NCBI RefSeq assembly: GCF_050942215.1 | Contig: NZ_CP192056.1 | Location: 62,001 to 126,000, forward strand | Direction of reading: 5' to 3' | DNA: 64,000 nt | Source of the DNA: Sphaerimonospora sp050942215 | GTDB taxonomy: Bacteria; Actinomycetota; Actinomycetes; Streptosporangiales; Streptosporangiaceae | Part shown: piece by piece, positions 50,665 to 59,440 of the stretch | Layout: the number at the start of each line of letters is the position of its first letter | How positions within the stretch are numbered: position 1 is the stretch's first letter | The notes under the pieces: model-generated | Databases searched by the model: none | Seen by the model: the letters and a program-made list of their open reading frames with translations, nothing else | What the model was told of the DNA's origin: nothing | Program-made: the position numbers and the translations under genes

Positions 50665-53076
50665 TCAGCGGTCGAGCCGCTCCGCCGCCGCGACGTTTTC
50701 CTTGACCGAGAAGAAGCTGTCCGGAGCGATCGAGATCGAGTCGATGCCCGCCTCGACGAGGAACCGGGCGAACGCCGGGTCGTCGCTGGGGCGTTGACCG
50801 CAGAGCCCGACCTTGCGGTCCTTCGTGTGCGCGGCGGAGATGAGATGCTCGATGCTGCGGGTCACCGCCGGATCGCGCTCGTCGAAGAGCCCCGCCAGGG
50901 CCGCCGAATCCCGGTCGACGCCCAGGGTGAGCTGGGTGAGGTCGTTGCTGCCGACGGAGAAACCGTCGAACCGGTCGGCGAACTCCTCGGCCAGGATGAC
51001 ATTGGAGGGGATCTCCGCCATGGCGTACACCTTCAGGCCATTGCGTCCCCGTTCCAGCCCCTCCTCGGCCATCACCCGCAGGACGTGGTCGGCTTCCTCG
51101 ACCGTCCGGCAGAACGGGATCATGACGATCACGTTGCCGAGGCCGACCTCGTCCCTCACCCGGCGCAGGGCACGGCACTCCAGGGCGAACCCCGCGCGGT
51201 AACCCTCCGTGTAGTACCGACTGGCGCCACGCCATCCGAGCATCGGGTTCTCCTCGCTCGGCTCGAACCGGCTCCCGCCGATGAGCCGGGCGTACTCATT
51301 GGTCTTGAAATCGCTGGTACGGACGATCACGGGGTCAGGCCAGCGCGAGGCGGCGATGCGGGCGATGCCGTTGGCCAGCCGCTCCACGAAGTACTCGGTC
51401 CGGTCTGCTTCGTAGCCGCAGGTGAGCTCGGCGATCCGGCGGCGCGCGTCCTCCTCCAGGTGGTCGAAGTGGACCAGGGCCATCGGGTGTACCTTGACGT
51501 GGTTGGCGACGATGAACTCCATCCTGGCCAGGCCGACGCCGTCGGCCGGTAGCCGCCACCAGCGGAAGGCCGCCGCCGGGTTGGCGAGGTTGAGCATCAC
51601 CTTGGTCCGGGTCCGCGCGATGCCCTCAAGGGTTATCTCTGCTTCCTCGTAGTCTCGTACGCCTTCGTAGATGAAGCCTTCGTCGCCCTCGGCGCAGGAG
51701 ACGGTGACCGCCGTCCCGTCGTGCAGCGTGGCGGTGGCGTCTCCGGTGCCGATGACCGCGGGAACGCCGAGTTCGCGACTGACGATGGCGGCGTGGGAGG
51801 TGCGGCCGCCGTGATCGGTCACGATCGCCGCGGCCCTCTTCATGATCGGTTCCCAGTCTGGATCGGTGATCTGGGTGACCAGCACGGCGCCGTCGATGAA
51901 GCGGTCGATCTGGGCCGCGCTGTCGAGCCCGCACACCGGCCCGGTCGCGATCGCGTCGCCGATGGCCAGCCCCTTGACCAGTGTCTTCCCGCGCTCGCCG
52001 CTGAGCCGATAGGAGTGCAGCAGGGAGGCCTCCCTCCGGGCTTGGACGGTCTCCGGCCGGGCCTGAACAATGAAGGTCTCACCGGTCCTGCCGTCCTTGG
52101 CCCATTCCATGTCCATCGGCATGCCGTAGCGATCCTCGATGGCCACGGCCCATCGGGCCAGCGCAACGACCTCGCCATTGTCCAGGGTGTATCGGATCTG
52201 CTCCGCTTCGCCGGTGGAGACCTGCCGGGTCCCGCCCGTCTCGTCGTATACCACCTTGCGTTCCTTGCGCCCCCGTGTCCTGGCCACGACGGGACACAGA
52301 TCCTTGTCGTGGAGCAGCGGTTTGAAGACGACGTACTCGTCGGGGTCGACCTGGCCGCCGACCACCGTTTCACCCAGCCCCCACGAGGCGTTGATCAGCA
52401 CGGATCGGGGGAAGCCCGTCTCGGTGTCGATGGAGAACATCACCCCGGCGGCGCCCAAATCGGAGCGGACCATGCGCTGCACGCCGATGGACAGCGCCAC
52501 GCCGAGGTGGTCGAACCCGTTGTCCTCGCGGTAGCTGATCGCCCGATCGGTGAACAGGGAGGCGTAGCAGCGCAGGCAGGCGTTGAGCAGCGGCGTCACT
52601 CCGGTGACGTTGAGGAAACTTTCCAGCTGCCCGGCGAAGCTGGCCTCCGGCAGGTCCTCGGCGGTCGCGCTGCTGCGCACCGCCACGTCGGGATCCGTAC
52701 GCCCGAGGGCCTCCGCCAGCTCGTGGTAGGCGTCTTCGACGGCGGTGGTCAGGGCGGACGGGAGTCGTGCGGCCGAGATCGCCTCCCGGATCGCGGCGCC
52801 GACGGCCGAAAGGGTGGCACCCCTGTGCTGCCGGTCGGCCCGGTTTTGCCGATCCACGCGGTGCAGCCGGTCGATCTGCCCGGCGATGACGTCGCGAAGC
52901 CCGTTCTCCGCGATGAACATGCGGTACGCCTCGGCCGTGACGGCGAAGCCCTCCGGCACGCGGACCCCGGCTTCGGCCAGGTTGCGTGTCAGCTCGCCCA
53001 GGCCGGCGTTCTTACCGCCCACCAGGGCGACGTCCGTACGGCTGAGCTCCGGAAACCAAGCGACCAATCGAGACAT
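50665..53076 (-). CDS. ppsA: Phosphoenolpyruvate synthase
   Basis: The 803-residue protein has three parts: an N-terminal ATP-binding domain (VGGKNAGLGELTRNLAEAGV; SSATAEDLPEASFAGQLES), a swivelling phospho-His domain with TDHGGRTSHAAIVSRELGVP, and a C-terminal PEP/pyruvate barrel (VGSNDLTQLTLGVDRDS; VGLCGQRPSDDPAF with the catalytic Cys). It converts pyruvate, ATP and water to PEP, AMP and phosphate, the first committed step of gluconeogenesis. It starts at ATG 53076 and is divergent from the CBS-BON gene. Confidence 0.95.
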   Translation of the reverse strand: MSRLVAWFPELSRTDVALVGGKNAGLGELTRNLAEAGVRVPEGFAVTAEAYRMFIAENGLRDVIAGQIDRLHRVDRQNRADRQHRGATLSAVGAAIREAISAARLPSALTTAVEDAYHELAEALGRTDPDVAVRSSATAEDLPEASFAGQLESFLNVTGVTPLLNACLRCYASLFTDRAISYREDNGFDHLGVALSIGVQRMVRSDLGAAGVMFSIDTETGFPRSVLINASWGLGETVVGGQVDPDEYVVFKPLLHDKDLCPVVARTRGRKERKVVYDETGGTRQVSTGEAEQIRYTLDNGEVVALARWAVAIEDRYGMPMDMEWAKDGRTGETFIVQARPETVQARREASLLHSYRLSGERGKTLVKGLAIGDAIATGPVCGLDSAAQIDRFIDGAVLVTQITDPDWEPIMKRAAAIVTDHGGRTSHAAIVSRELGVPAVIGTGDATATLHDGTAVTVSCAEGDEGFIYEGVRDYEEAEITLEGIARTRTKVMLNLANPAAAFRWWRLPADGVGLARMEFIVANHVKVHPMALVHFDHLEEDARRRIAELTCGYEADRTEYFVERLANGIARIAASRWPDPVIVRTSDFKTNEYARLIGGSRFEPSEENPMLGWRGASRYYTEGYRAGFALECRALRRVRDEVGLGNVIVMIPFCRTVEEADHVLRVMAEEGLERGRNGLKVYAMAEIPSNVILAEEFADRFDGFSVGSNDLTQLTLGVDRDSAALAGLFDERDPAVTRSIEHLISAAHTKDRKVGLCGQRPSDDPAFARFLVEAGIDSISIAPDSFFSVKENVAAAERLDR

Positions 53077-53228
53077 CTCGCACCCCGCCGCATCTGACCG
53101 ACTGCTGAGGCCCTGCCCATTCTCCGCCCGATGTCACCGTTCACCTGTCTGTCCTGACGGGCCGACCTGCCGGTATCGGCGGTGGTGATGGGAAGGATGA
53201 CCTGCGAGAAAGCGTGAGGAGGTGGGCC

Positions 53229-53828
53229 ATGTTGGTCCGCGAGGTGATGACGACACCGGTGATGACGGTGCCGCGTACATGGACGGCGAAACAGGCCGTC
53301 CTCCTGCTTTACGAGAAGGACATCACGGCCGCTCCGGTGGTCGACGAGCACGGCCGGATGGTCGGGATCGTCAGCGAGATGGACCTGCTGCGCGGCGAGT
53401 TCGAAGCCGACCCCCGTGCCTACCTTCGCCTCTCGGCACCGCCGGGCTCCCGGCCGACCCTGGGGGTCGAAGACGTCATGAGCCCGAACGTCAAAACCGT
53501 CCGGGAGGACACCGAGGTCCTGGACCTCGTGGAACTCATGATCACTGTGGGGATGAAGAGCGTTCCGGTCGTGCGGGGTGACGAGCTGGTGGGCATGGTG
53601 AGCCGGCGAGACCTGATGGGCATCCTCGCCCACGGTGACGACCGGATCCGTGACGACGTGCTCGCGGCCCTGCGTGAGACCTCGGCGGAGACGGCGTCCT
53701 TCGAGGTGGCCGTCACCAACGGGGTCGTCGAGCTGCACGGCGGCGCAGGGGATGACGGTTCGGCCCGGATCGCCGAGCTCATCGCCGGCACGGTGCCAGG
53801 CGTGACCCACGTCGTGTACAAACCCTGA
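53229..53828 (+). CDS. CBS-pair plus BON domain protein
   Basis: ATG 53229 follows GAGGAGG. Two CBS repeats (VREVMTTPVMTVPRTWTA... and VEDVMSPNVKTVREDTEV) occupy about residues 1-135. A BON-like domain (VAVTNGVVELHGGAGDDGS) forms the C-terminus. CBS pairs sense adenine nucleotides or similar ligands; BON domains often associate with membranes or phospholipids. The 199-residue layout is common in actinobacterial stress and hypoxia regions. It is divergent from ppsA and shares a 152-bp control region with it. Confidence 0.85.
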   Translation: MLVREVMTTPVMTVPRTWTAKQAVLLLYEKDITAAPVVDEHGRMVGIVSEMDLLRGEFEADPRAYLRLSAPPGSRPTLGVEDVMSPNVKTVREDTEVLDLVELMITVGMKSVPVVRGDELVGMVSRRDLMGILAHGDDRIRDDVLAALRETSAETASFEVAVTNGVVELHGGAGDDGSARIAELIAGTVPGVTHVVYKP

Positions 53829-53860
53829 GGCGGCGACCGCATGGCCGGCGACAAACCCTT

Positions 53861-53915
53861 CACCGGCGCGCGGGATGCATATCCCCGCTGCCCAGGCGTC
53901 GAATACGGGTACGGA
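53861..53915. repeat. 55-bp intergenic repeat, copy A
   Basis: Aligns without gaps to 60961-61015 at about 48 of 55 positions. It contains GGGATGCATATCCC, whose arms are inverted, and CGAATACGGGTACGG. It lies about 80 bp upstream of the phosphoribosyltransferase-hydrolase gene. Confidence 0.7.
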
Positions 53916-53993
53916 CGGACCTAGGGGACCCGACGTCGGCCGTGAGACGGCCCGGCGTCCCAGGTGGACGGCGGTCTTGAGAGGTAACCACAG

Positions 53994-55316
53994 ATGTTTC
54001 TCGATCGTCATGATGCGGGTGTTCGTCTGGCCGAGAGGCTACGCGGGCTGGCCGGTGCCGAAGGTGCGGTCGTCGTGGGGCTGCCCCGCGGCGGTGTGCC
54101 GGTGGCGTTCGAGGTGGCCACTGCCCTTGACGCGCCCTTGGATGTGATCGTGGTCCGCAAACTCGGCGTGCCGTACCAGCCGGAGCTGGGGTTCGGCGCG
54201 ATCGGCGAGGGCGGTGTGCGCGTCGTCAATCCCAGTGTCGTACGGCTCGCCGGTCTCACACCGGGCGAGATGGCGAGGGTGGAGGGGCGTGAGCAGGCCG
54301 AGGTGGAGCGCCGGGCCCGACGCTTCCGCGGGGATCGCGCTCCGGTCGATCTGGCGGGCCGTCGGGTGATCGTGGTGGATGACGGGATCGCCACCGGCGG
54401 GACCGCCCGGGCGGCGTGTCAGATCGTGCGGGCGCGCGGCGCCTCGAGGGTGGTGCTGGCCGTGCCCGTCGGCGCTCCGGAGACGGTCGCGAGCCTGCGT
54501 GACATCGCCGACGAGGTGGTCTGCCTGGAGACTCCCGCTTCCTTCTTCGCGATCGGGTTCTGGTATCGGGATTTCACCCAGACGACCGACGATCAGGTCG
54601 TCGAGCTGCTGCGGCGGGCCGCCTCGCGCGAGCATGCCCGTGCCGAGGCGACGGCGGGGGCGCATCCGCACGCCCTCGCGGAGGACGTCGAGGTGGACGC
54701 CGGGCCGGTACGGCTGCCCGGTCGGCTGGTCGTGCCAAGGGACGCCGGTGGGATCGTGGTGTTCGTGCATGGCAGCGGCAGCAGCCGGCACAGCCCGCGC
54801 AACCGGTACGTCGCCTCCGCGTTCAACCAGGCAAGGCTGGGAACGCTGCTGTTCGACCTGCTCACACGGCAGGAGGAGATCGACCGCGGCAATGTGTTCG
54901 ACATCGACCTGCTGGCCGGACGGCTCATTCGGGTGACCGACTGGCTGGGCGGGCAGCCGCGGGCGGCAGGGCTCCCGATCGGCTACTTCGGCGCCAGCAC
55001 GGGGGCGGCGGCCGCGCTGTGGGCGGCGGCGGAACCCGGCAGTGAGATCGCCGCCATCGTCTCCCGCGGTGGCCGGCCCGATCTGGCCAGGCCACGCCTG
55101 GCCGCCGTGCAAGCTCCGACCCTGCTGATCGTGGGAGGTCGCGACGATGTGGTGCTCGATCTCAACCGCAAGGCGCAGGAGCGGCTGCGGTGCGAGAGCT
55201 CACTTCAGATCGTCCCCGGTGCCACGCACCTGTTCGAAGAGCCCGGAGCGCTTGAGACGGTCGCCTCACTCGCGGGCGACTGGTTCGCCGAGCACTTCCG
55301 GCCCTACACCGCGTGA
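53994..55316 (+). CDS. Phosphoribosyltransferase fused to an alpha/beta hydrolase
   Basis: Residues 1-215 form a type I phosphoribosyltransferase: AVVVGLPRGGVPVAFEVA and the PRPP loop RVIVVDDGIATGGTARAA (about residue 125). Residues about 230-440 form a dienelactone-hydrolase-like alpha/beta hydrolase: VVFVHGSGSSRHSPRN (oxyanion region), GYFGASTGAAAAL (nucleophile Ser, about 328), VGGRDDVVLDLN (Asp) and GATHLFEEPG (His). Both active sites look intact. The substrate is unknown. It precedes the PRPP synthetase gene by 48 bp, so supply of PRPP to the first domain is plausible. Confidence 0.85.
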   Translation: MFLDRHDAGVRLAERLRGLAGAEGAVVVGLPRGGVPVAFEVATALDAPLDVIVVRKLGVPYQPELGFGAIGEGGVRVVNPSVVRLAGLTPGEMARVEGREQAEVERRARRFRGDRAPVDLAGRRVIVVDDGIATGGTARAACQIVRARGASRVVLAVPVGAPETVASLRDIADEVVCLETPASFFAIGFWYRDFTQTTDDQVVELLRRAASREHARAEATAGAHPHALAEDVEVDAGPVRLPGRLVVPRDAGGIVVFVHGSGSSRHSPRNRYVASAFNQARLGTLLFDLLTRQEEIDRGNVFDIDLLAGRLIRVTDWLGGQPRAAGLPIGYFGASTGAAAALWAAAEPGSEIAAIVSRGGRPDLARPRLAAVQAPTLLIVGGRDDVVLDLNRKAQERLRCESSLQIVPGATHLFEEPGALETVASLAGDWFAEHFRPYTA

Positions 55317-55364
55317 ACGCGACCGGGCGTGGGCGCGAATGTCTCTGTCGGGCCAGGGGGAGTG

Positions 55365-56300
55365 ATGAGCCTGCGAATCGTGGCCGGATCCGCTGACGGT
55401 GCGCTCGCGGGCGCCGTGGCGGCAGCGCTCGACACCGAGCCGGTCTCGGCGGACCTGGAACGCTTCCCCGACGGGGAACTTCGGCCCAGCGTCGACGGGG
55501 TGCGGGGCGCGGACCTCTACCTGGTGCAGCACACCGGGCCGCCCGTGAACGATCACGTCGTGGAGTTGCTGCTGCTGCTCGACGCGTGCAGGCGGGCCGG
55601 TGCCGACCGGATGACCGCGGTGGTGCCCTACTTCGGGTACGCCCGGCAGGACCGGCGCAGGCGGTCCGGGGACGCGATCGGCATCCGGGTCATGGCGGAT
55701 GCGCTTACCTCGGCCGGGGCGCACCGGCTGATCGTGGTGGACCCGCACACGGTCGCGTTGGAGGCGATCTGCGGAATCCCCGTGGAGATGCTCACGGCCG
55801 TACCCGTCCTGGCACGCGCTCTGAGAGAGAAGGTGCCGAGCGGGGCCGTCGTGGTCGCACCGGACCTCGGCGCGGTCAAGATCGCACAGCACCACGGCAG
55901 ACTGCTGTCCAGCCCCGTCGCGGTGGTCCGCAAGATCAGACTGACCGGGACGAGCGTCGCGGCCGAGGAGCTCATCGGGGAGGTCCACGGTCGTCCAGCG
56001 GTCATCGTGGACGACATGATCAGCACGGGTGGCACCATCGAGGCCGCCGTTCAGGTCCTGCTGGACCACGGCGCGGGACCGGAGATCACCGTGGCCGCAA
56101 CGCACGGACTGTTCGTCGAGGCGGCGGAGCAGCGACTCGGCCGCCCGCCGATCGGGCGGCTCGTGGTCGCCGACACCATCCCGCAGCGTGACAGGCCGGC
56201 GTTGCGGCTCAGCGTGTGCTCGGTTGCCCCCCTGCTCGCTGACGCCATCGGACGCCTGCATCGCGACGAGCCGCTGGACGACCTACTGGTCCACGCATGA
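55365..56300 (+). CDS. prs: Ribose-phosphate pyrophosphokinase (PRPP synthetase)
   Basis: ATG 55365 follows GGGGGAG. The 311-residue protein has the PRPP synthetase features: the N-terminal FPDGELRPSV, YLVQHTGPPVNDHVVELLLL, PYFGYARQDRRRRSGDAIGI (ATP site), VVDPHTVALEAICGIPV, and the PRPP-binding loop AVIVDDMISTGGTIEAA. It makes PRPP from ribose 5-phosphate and ATP. The C-terminus is somewhat divergent, suggesting a second, specialised copy rather than the housekeeping gene. It lies beside PRPP-using enzymes (the fusion gene upstream and nicotinate phosphoribosyltransferase at 58044). Confidence 0.9.
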   Translation: MSLRIVAGSADGALAGAVAAALDTEPVSADLERFPDGELRPSVDGVRGADLYLVQHTGPPVNDHVVELLLLLDACRRAGADRMTAVVPYFGYARQDRRRRSGDAIGIRVMADALTSAGAHRLIVVDPHTVALEAICGIPVEMLTAVPVLARALREKVPSGAVVVAPDLGAVKIAQHHGRLLSSPVAVVRKIRLTGTSVAAEELIGEVHGRPAVIVDDMISTGGTIEAAVQVLLDHGAGPEITVAATHGLFVEAAEQRLGRPPIGRLVVADTIPQRDRPALRLSVCSVAPLLADAIGRLHRDEPLDDLLVHA

Positions 56301-56332
56301 CGAGGGCGTCTCAGGTCGATCGGAGACGGATA

Positions 56333-56461
56333 TCACCCCTCGCGTCGGCTTCCCGGACGGTGCTCGATGTGCGCTTCCGGCCCGGGGAAGAAGAGAGTCT
56401 CGTGTTTCTCCTCATCGAGCCAATGCACCGTGTAGGGAGGCGACCCGTCAGGATTGTGCAA
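56333..56461 (-). pseudogene. C-terminal fragment of a DUF1918 gene
   Basis: The leftward frame encodes LHNPDGSPPYTVHWLDEEKH then ETLFFPGPEAHIEH and stops at 56333. This is the conserved second half of DUF1918 proteins (PDG-PPY-V-W ... FPGPDA). The first half is absent: at about 56461 the frame meets the TnpB relic. Insertion followed by deletion probably destroyed the gene. Confidence 0.7.
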
Positions 56462-56846
56462 GCGACGCCTGCGCAAGGCACAGCAGGAACTCTCCCGTAA
56501 GGAGAAAGGCTCAGCGAACCGCCAGAAGGCAAGGGCCAAAGTCGCCAAGGCACATGCCGGGGTGGCCGACACGCGCCGTGACTGGGCACACAAGCTCTCC
56601 ACCCAGATCATCCGCGACAACCAAGCGGTGTACGTGGAGAACCTTGCCGTGTCCGGCCTCGGCCGTACCCGCCTTGCCAAGTCCGTTCACGATGCGGGCT
56701 GGTCGCAGTTCGTGAGCATGCTGGAGTACAAGGCGGCCCGATACGGCCGCCACTTCGCCGAAGTCAACGCAGCGAAGAACATCCTGGCCGCCGGACGGGC
56801 GGACAGGCTAAACGCCTGCGGAGGGATCGTAAGACCTGCCGCTTAG
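56454..56846 (+). pseudogene. Decayed TnpB (IS200/IS605 family)
   Basis: RRLRKAQQELSRKEKGSANR, KVAKAHAGVADTRRDWAHKL, the RuvC II-type YVENLAVSGLGRTRLAKSV, and then RYGRHFAEVNAAKNILAAGR are all TnpB C-terminal segments. About 200 N-terminal residues are missing. The zinc finger and the final catalytic Asp, which normally lie between GRHF and NAAKN, are deleted. It is inactive as a nuclease. Confidence 0.85.
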
Positions 56847-56910
56847 CGGAGGGCAGGACCCGATGAAACAGGAAGCCACAGAGGTGCCACACGCGCGGCA
56901 CGGGCTGAAT

Positions 56911-56930
56911 CCCCAGCCTTCAGACTGGGG
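56911..56930 (+). other. IS200/IS605 right-end hairpin (omega-RNA 3' part)
   Basis: CCCCAG-CCTTCAGA-CTGGGG within AATCCCC...GAGCGCGTCAA is the typical right end of TnpB elements, which also forms the 3' scaffold of their guide RNA. It is intact although the protein is not. The following sequence, from about 56941, is host flank. Confidence 0.7.
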
Positions 56931-57061
56931 AGCGCGTCAATGATCGCTCGGCTGGCGTGACGCCGCACACATGCCGGCACGGTTTTCGTGGCCGACCTGG
57001 CCGGATCGGCGATCGCCTCCCGGATGCGATCCAGGTGGGAGCCGAAGGGCAGCGCGTCGCC

Positions 57062-57931
57062 TCAATGGCGTACGACGACGACCGGACCGCGTGCGTGATG
57101 GACGAGCGCATGTGCGATGGACCCCATCCCGAGCATGGCGCGCAGGCCGCCGTGCGCCCCGATAACGGTGAGATCATGTTCGGCGGATGCGTCGATCAGC
57201 GCCTTGGCCGGATGCTCGCATACGACCTCATGGATCACCCGGACGTCGGGGAACTTGTCCTGCCATCCCGCCGCGGCCTCGGCTAGCAGGATCTGCTCGC
57301 TCCTGCCGATGGCATCCAGGTCGCTTGTGATGGGGGGCGCGCCGCCGAGGGTGGGGACGGCCGGCGGGATCCACGCGTGCAGCAGGCGCAGTGAGGCGCC
57401 CCGCAACTCGGCTTCCCTGAAGGCGAAGTTCAGGACCGGAACCTGGTCGGATCTGCCGGTCACGCCCGCGACGATCTCTCCCGTGGAGTGGGCGCGCGGC
57501 TCCCGCACGACCACCGCCGGGCACGTCGCCCGCGTGACCACGTGCCGGCTCACCGATCCCAGCAGCAGCCCGGTGAATCCGCCGAGGCCCCGGCTGCCGA
57601 CGACGATCATCTGAGCGCTCTCCGCTGCGGCCACCAGCGCGTCCCATGGGCCGCTGTCGACGACCTCGGTGGTGACCTGCACGTCTGGATGACCTACCCG
57701 GGCCCGATTGGCCGCTTTCTGCAGCAGCTCCTGAACTGCTTCGGCTTGAGCGGGTCCCCAGGGTTCCGGCTGCGGGGTGAGCGGAACGTAGTACGTCCAC
57801 TCCAGCGCCGCATGGATGACGTGCACCGGCGCACCGCGCAGCGCGGCCTCCTCGCCCGCCCAGGCGGCTGCGTCGAGCGAGGACGGAGAGCCGTCGGCCC
57901 CCACGGTGATCGGTTTCTCCATCTGCCGCAT
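57062..57931 (-). CDS. Tandem universal stress protein
   Basis: Two USP domains are present: residues 5-140 (ITVGADGSPSSLDAAAWAGE ... MIVVGSRGLGGFTGLLLGSV) and 150-289 (IVAGVTGRSDQVPVLNFAFR ... LTVIGAHGGLRAMLGMGSIA). The first has the ATP-binding GxxG(9x)G(S/T) pattern; the second is more diverged (GAHGG...GSIA). Such proteins accumulate under hypoxia, dormancy or nutrient stress in actinobacteria. The ATG follows GGAG, and the gene is probably co-transcribed with the nicotinate phosphoribosyltransferase gene 112 bp upstream. Confidence 0.9.
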   Translation of the reverse strand: MRQMEKPITVGADGSPSSLDAAAWAGEEAALRGAPVHVIHAALEWTYYVPLTPQPEPWGPAQAEAVQELLQKAANRARVGHPDVQVTTEVVDSGPWDALVAAAESAQMIVVGSRGLGGFTGLLLGSVSRHVVTRATCPAVVVREPRAHSTGEIVAGVTGRSDQVPVLNFAFREAELRGASLRLLHAWIPPAVPTLGGAPPITSDLDAIGRSEQILLAEAAAGWQDKFPDVRVIHEVVCEHPAKALIDASAEHDLTVIGAHGGLRAMLGMGSIAHALVHHARGPVVVVRH

Positions 57932-58043
57932 GGCTCCGTCTCCTTCCCGCTACCAGCCGAAGGCCTTTACCAGCGCACCACGGACTCGGCGGTGGCGATG
58001 TCGAAGACAGGCAAAGGTTCTCCCGCGGTAGCGCTCGCGAGCG

Positions 58044-59372
58044 CTACCTCGCCGTCATCTTCACCTGGATCTCCTCGCGCGTGCGGCGGGTGAGCAGGGC
58101 GAGCCGTTCGCTGTGGCGAGCCTTGACCGGCTGCGGATCGCGCAGCACGCGCGCGGAGGCCGGCAGGTGAGCGAGGCCGTCGGCGCAGCGGTCGCGCATC
58201 GCCGTGATCGACTCGGGCGCGGTGATCCTGCGTCCGGCCGTCATCACCGGGACCAGGAGGGGACGGTGACCGGGCGGCACGGGCTCGTCGCGCAGACCGA
58301 TGACGTCGCGAGTCTCCCCGCGGAAGACCTGCTTGGCCCCCGGGGAGTTGATCTTCCCCGCGGAGAGTTTCATCACCGGCTGCCCGCCGTAGTCGACCAG
58401 CTTGTACGCGCTGTTGAGCGAGGGCGCGTCGGCTGACACGCCCACCTTCGTGCCGACGGCGTAGAGATCGATCGGGGCGCCCTGCCGTACGAGCTCGGCG
58501 ATGGCGTGCTCGTCCAGCCCGCCACTGGCGAAGATCTCCGCATCGTGCAGGCCCGCCTCGTCCAGCATCCGCCGGCTCTGCCACGCCAGGTCCGCCAGAT
58601 CGCCGGAGTCGAGCCGTACGGCGATGCGTCCGGGCAGGCGCATCCGCCGCGCGACGGCGATGGCCGCCCGCACCCCGTCCAGGGTGTCGTAGGTGTCCAC
58701 GAGGAAGGTGTTCACGCCGGGAAGATCGGCTGCGAACGCCGCGAAGGCGGCCTCGTCGTCGCCGAAGGCCTGGACGTACGAATGCGCCATCGTGCCCACC
58801 GGGCGCAGGCCGTACCGGCGGGCCGCCTCGACGTTGCTGGTGGCGAAGAAACCGGCGATCGCCGAGGCCCGTGCCACCGACATGGCGGCGTCGACGCCCT
58901 GGGATCGTCGGAAGGCGAAGTCCACCAGGCGCGATCGGCCGGCGGCGAGCACGCATCGGGCGGCCTTGGTCGCCACGGCCGTCTGGAAGGTCACGCGGTT
59001 GAGCAGCATGGTCTCCACGATCTGGGCCTCGGCGATCGGGGCGCTCACCTCGAGGATCGGCTCATCGGCGAACAGCACGGTTCCCTCCGGAACCGCCCAC
59101 ACGTCGCCGGTGAAGTGCATGCCCTCCAGGAACCGCAGCAGATCGCGGCCGTACGGTCCGAGAGTTTCGAGGTAGTCCAGCTCGGGGCCGGTGAAGTGGA
59201 AGCCCTCCAGGAAGGTCAGGCAGTCGTCCAGGCCGGCTGTGATGAGAAAGCCTCGATCCGGCGGTAGCTTCCGGACGAACAGGCTGAAGGTCGCCGTATC
59301 AGTCATGCCGCGGCGAAGGTAGCTCGCCACCATGTTGAGCTCGTACAGGTCGGTGAGCAGCCCGCTGGCCAT
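58044..59372 (-). CDS. pncB: Nicotinate phosphoribosyltransferase
   Basis: ATG 59372 is chosen because GAGGAGG precedes it and the family motif MASGLLTDLYELNM begins there. The 442 residues include FSLFVRKLPPDRGFLITAGL, the catalytic-region DFAFRRSQGVDAAM, VDTYDTLDGV, and IAVRLDSGDLADLA. The enzyme makes nicotinate mononucleotide from nicotinate and PRPP with ATP, a step in NAD salvage. PRPP synthetase and a stress protein are nearby, consistent with NAD upkeep under stress. Confidence 0.95.
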   Translation of the reverse strand: MASGLLTDLYELNMVASYLRRGMTDTATFSLFVRKLPPDRGFLITAGLDDCLTFLEGFHFTGPELDYLETLGPYGRDLLRFLEGMHFTGDVWAVPEGTVLFADEPILEVSAPIAEAQIVETMLLNRVTFQTAVATKAARCVLAAGRSRLVDFAFRRSQGVDAAMSVARASAIAGFFATSNVEAARRYGLRPVGTMAHSYVQAFGDDEAAFAAFAADLPGVNTFLVDTYDTLDGVRAAIAVARRMRLPGRIAVRLDSGDLADLAWQSRRMLDEAGLHDAEIFASGGLDEHAIAELVRQGAPIDLYAVGTKVGVSADAPSLNSAYKLVDYGGQPVMKLSAGKINSPGAKQVFRGETRDVIGLRDEPVPPGHRPLLVPVMTAGRRITAPESITAMRDRCADGLAHLPASARVLRDPQPVKARHSERLALLTRRTREEIQVKMTAR

Positions 59373-59440
59373 GGCCCCCTCCTCGATCTCCGCCCGTCGC
59401 GATGCGCCGCTCCCCGCCGTACGGCCCCCGCCGGGCCGGC

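Noticed and set aside
51721..53097. 458-codon frame opposite ppsA
   Set aside because: Antisense shadow of a well-defined PEP synthase; no domain or binding site.
54039..55112. 357-codon frame opposite the phosphoribosyltransferase-hydrolase fusion
   Set aside because: Antisense shadow; no recognisable domain.
55266..56261. 331-codon frame opposite the PRPP synthetase gene
   Set aside because: Antisense shadow of a gene with clear PRPP and ATP motifs.
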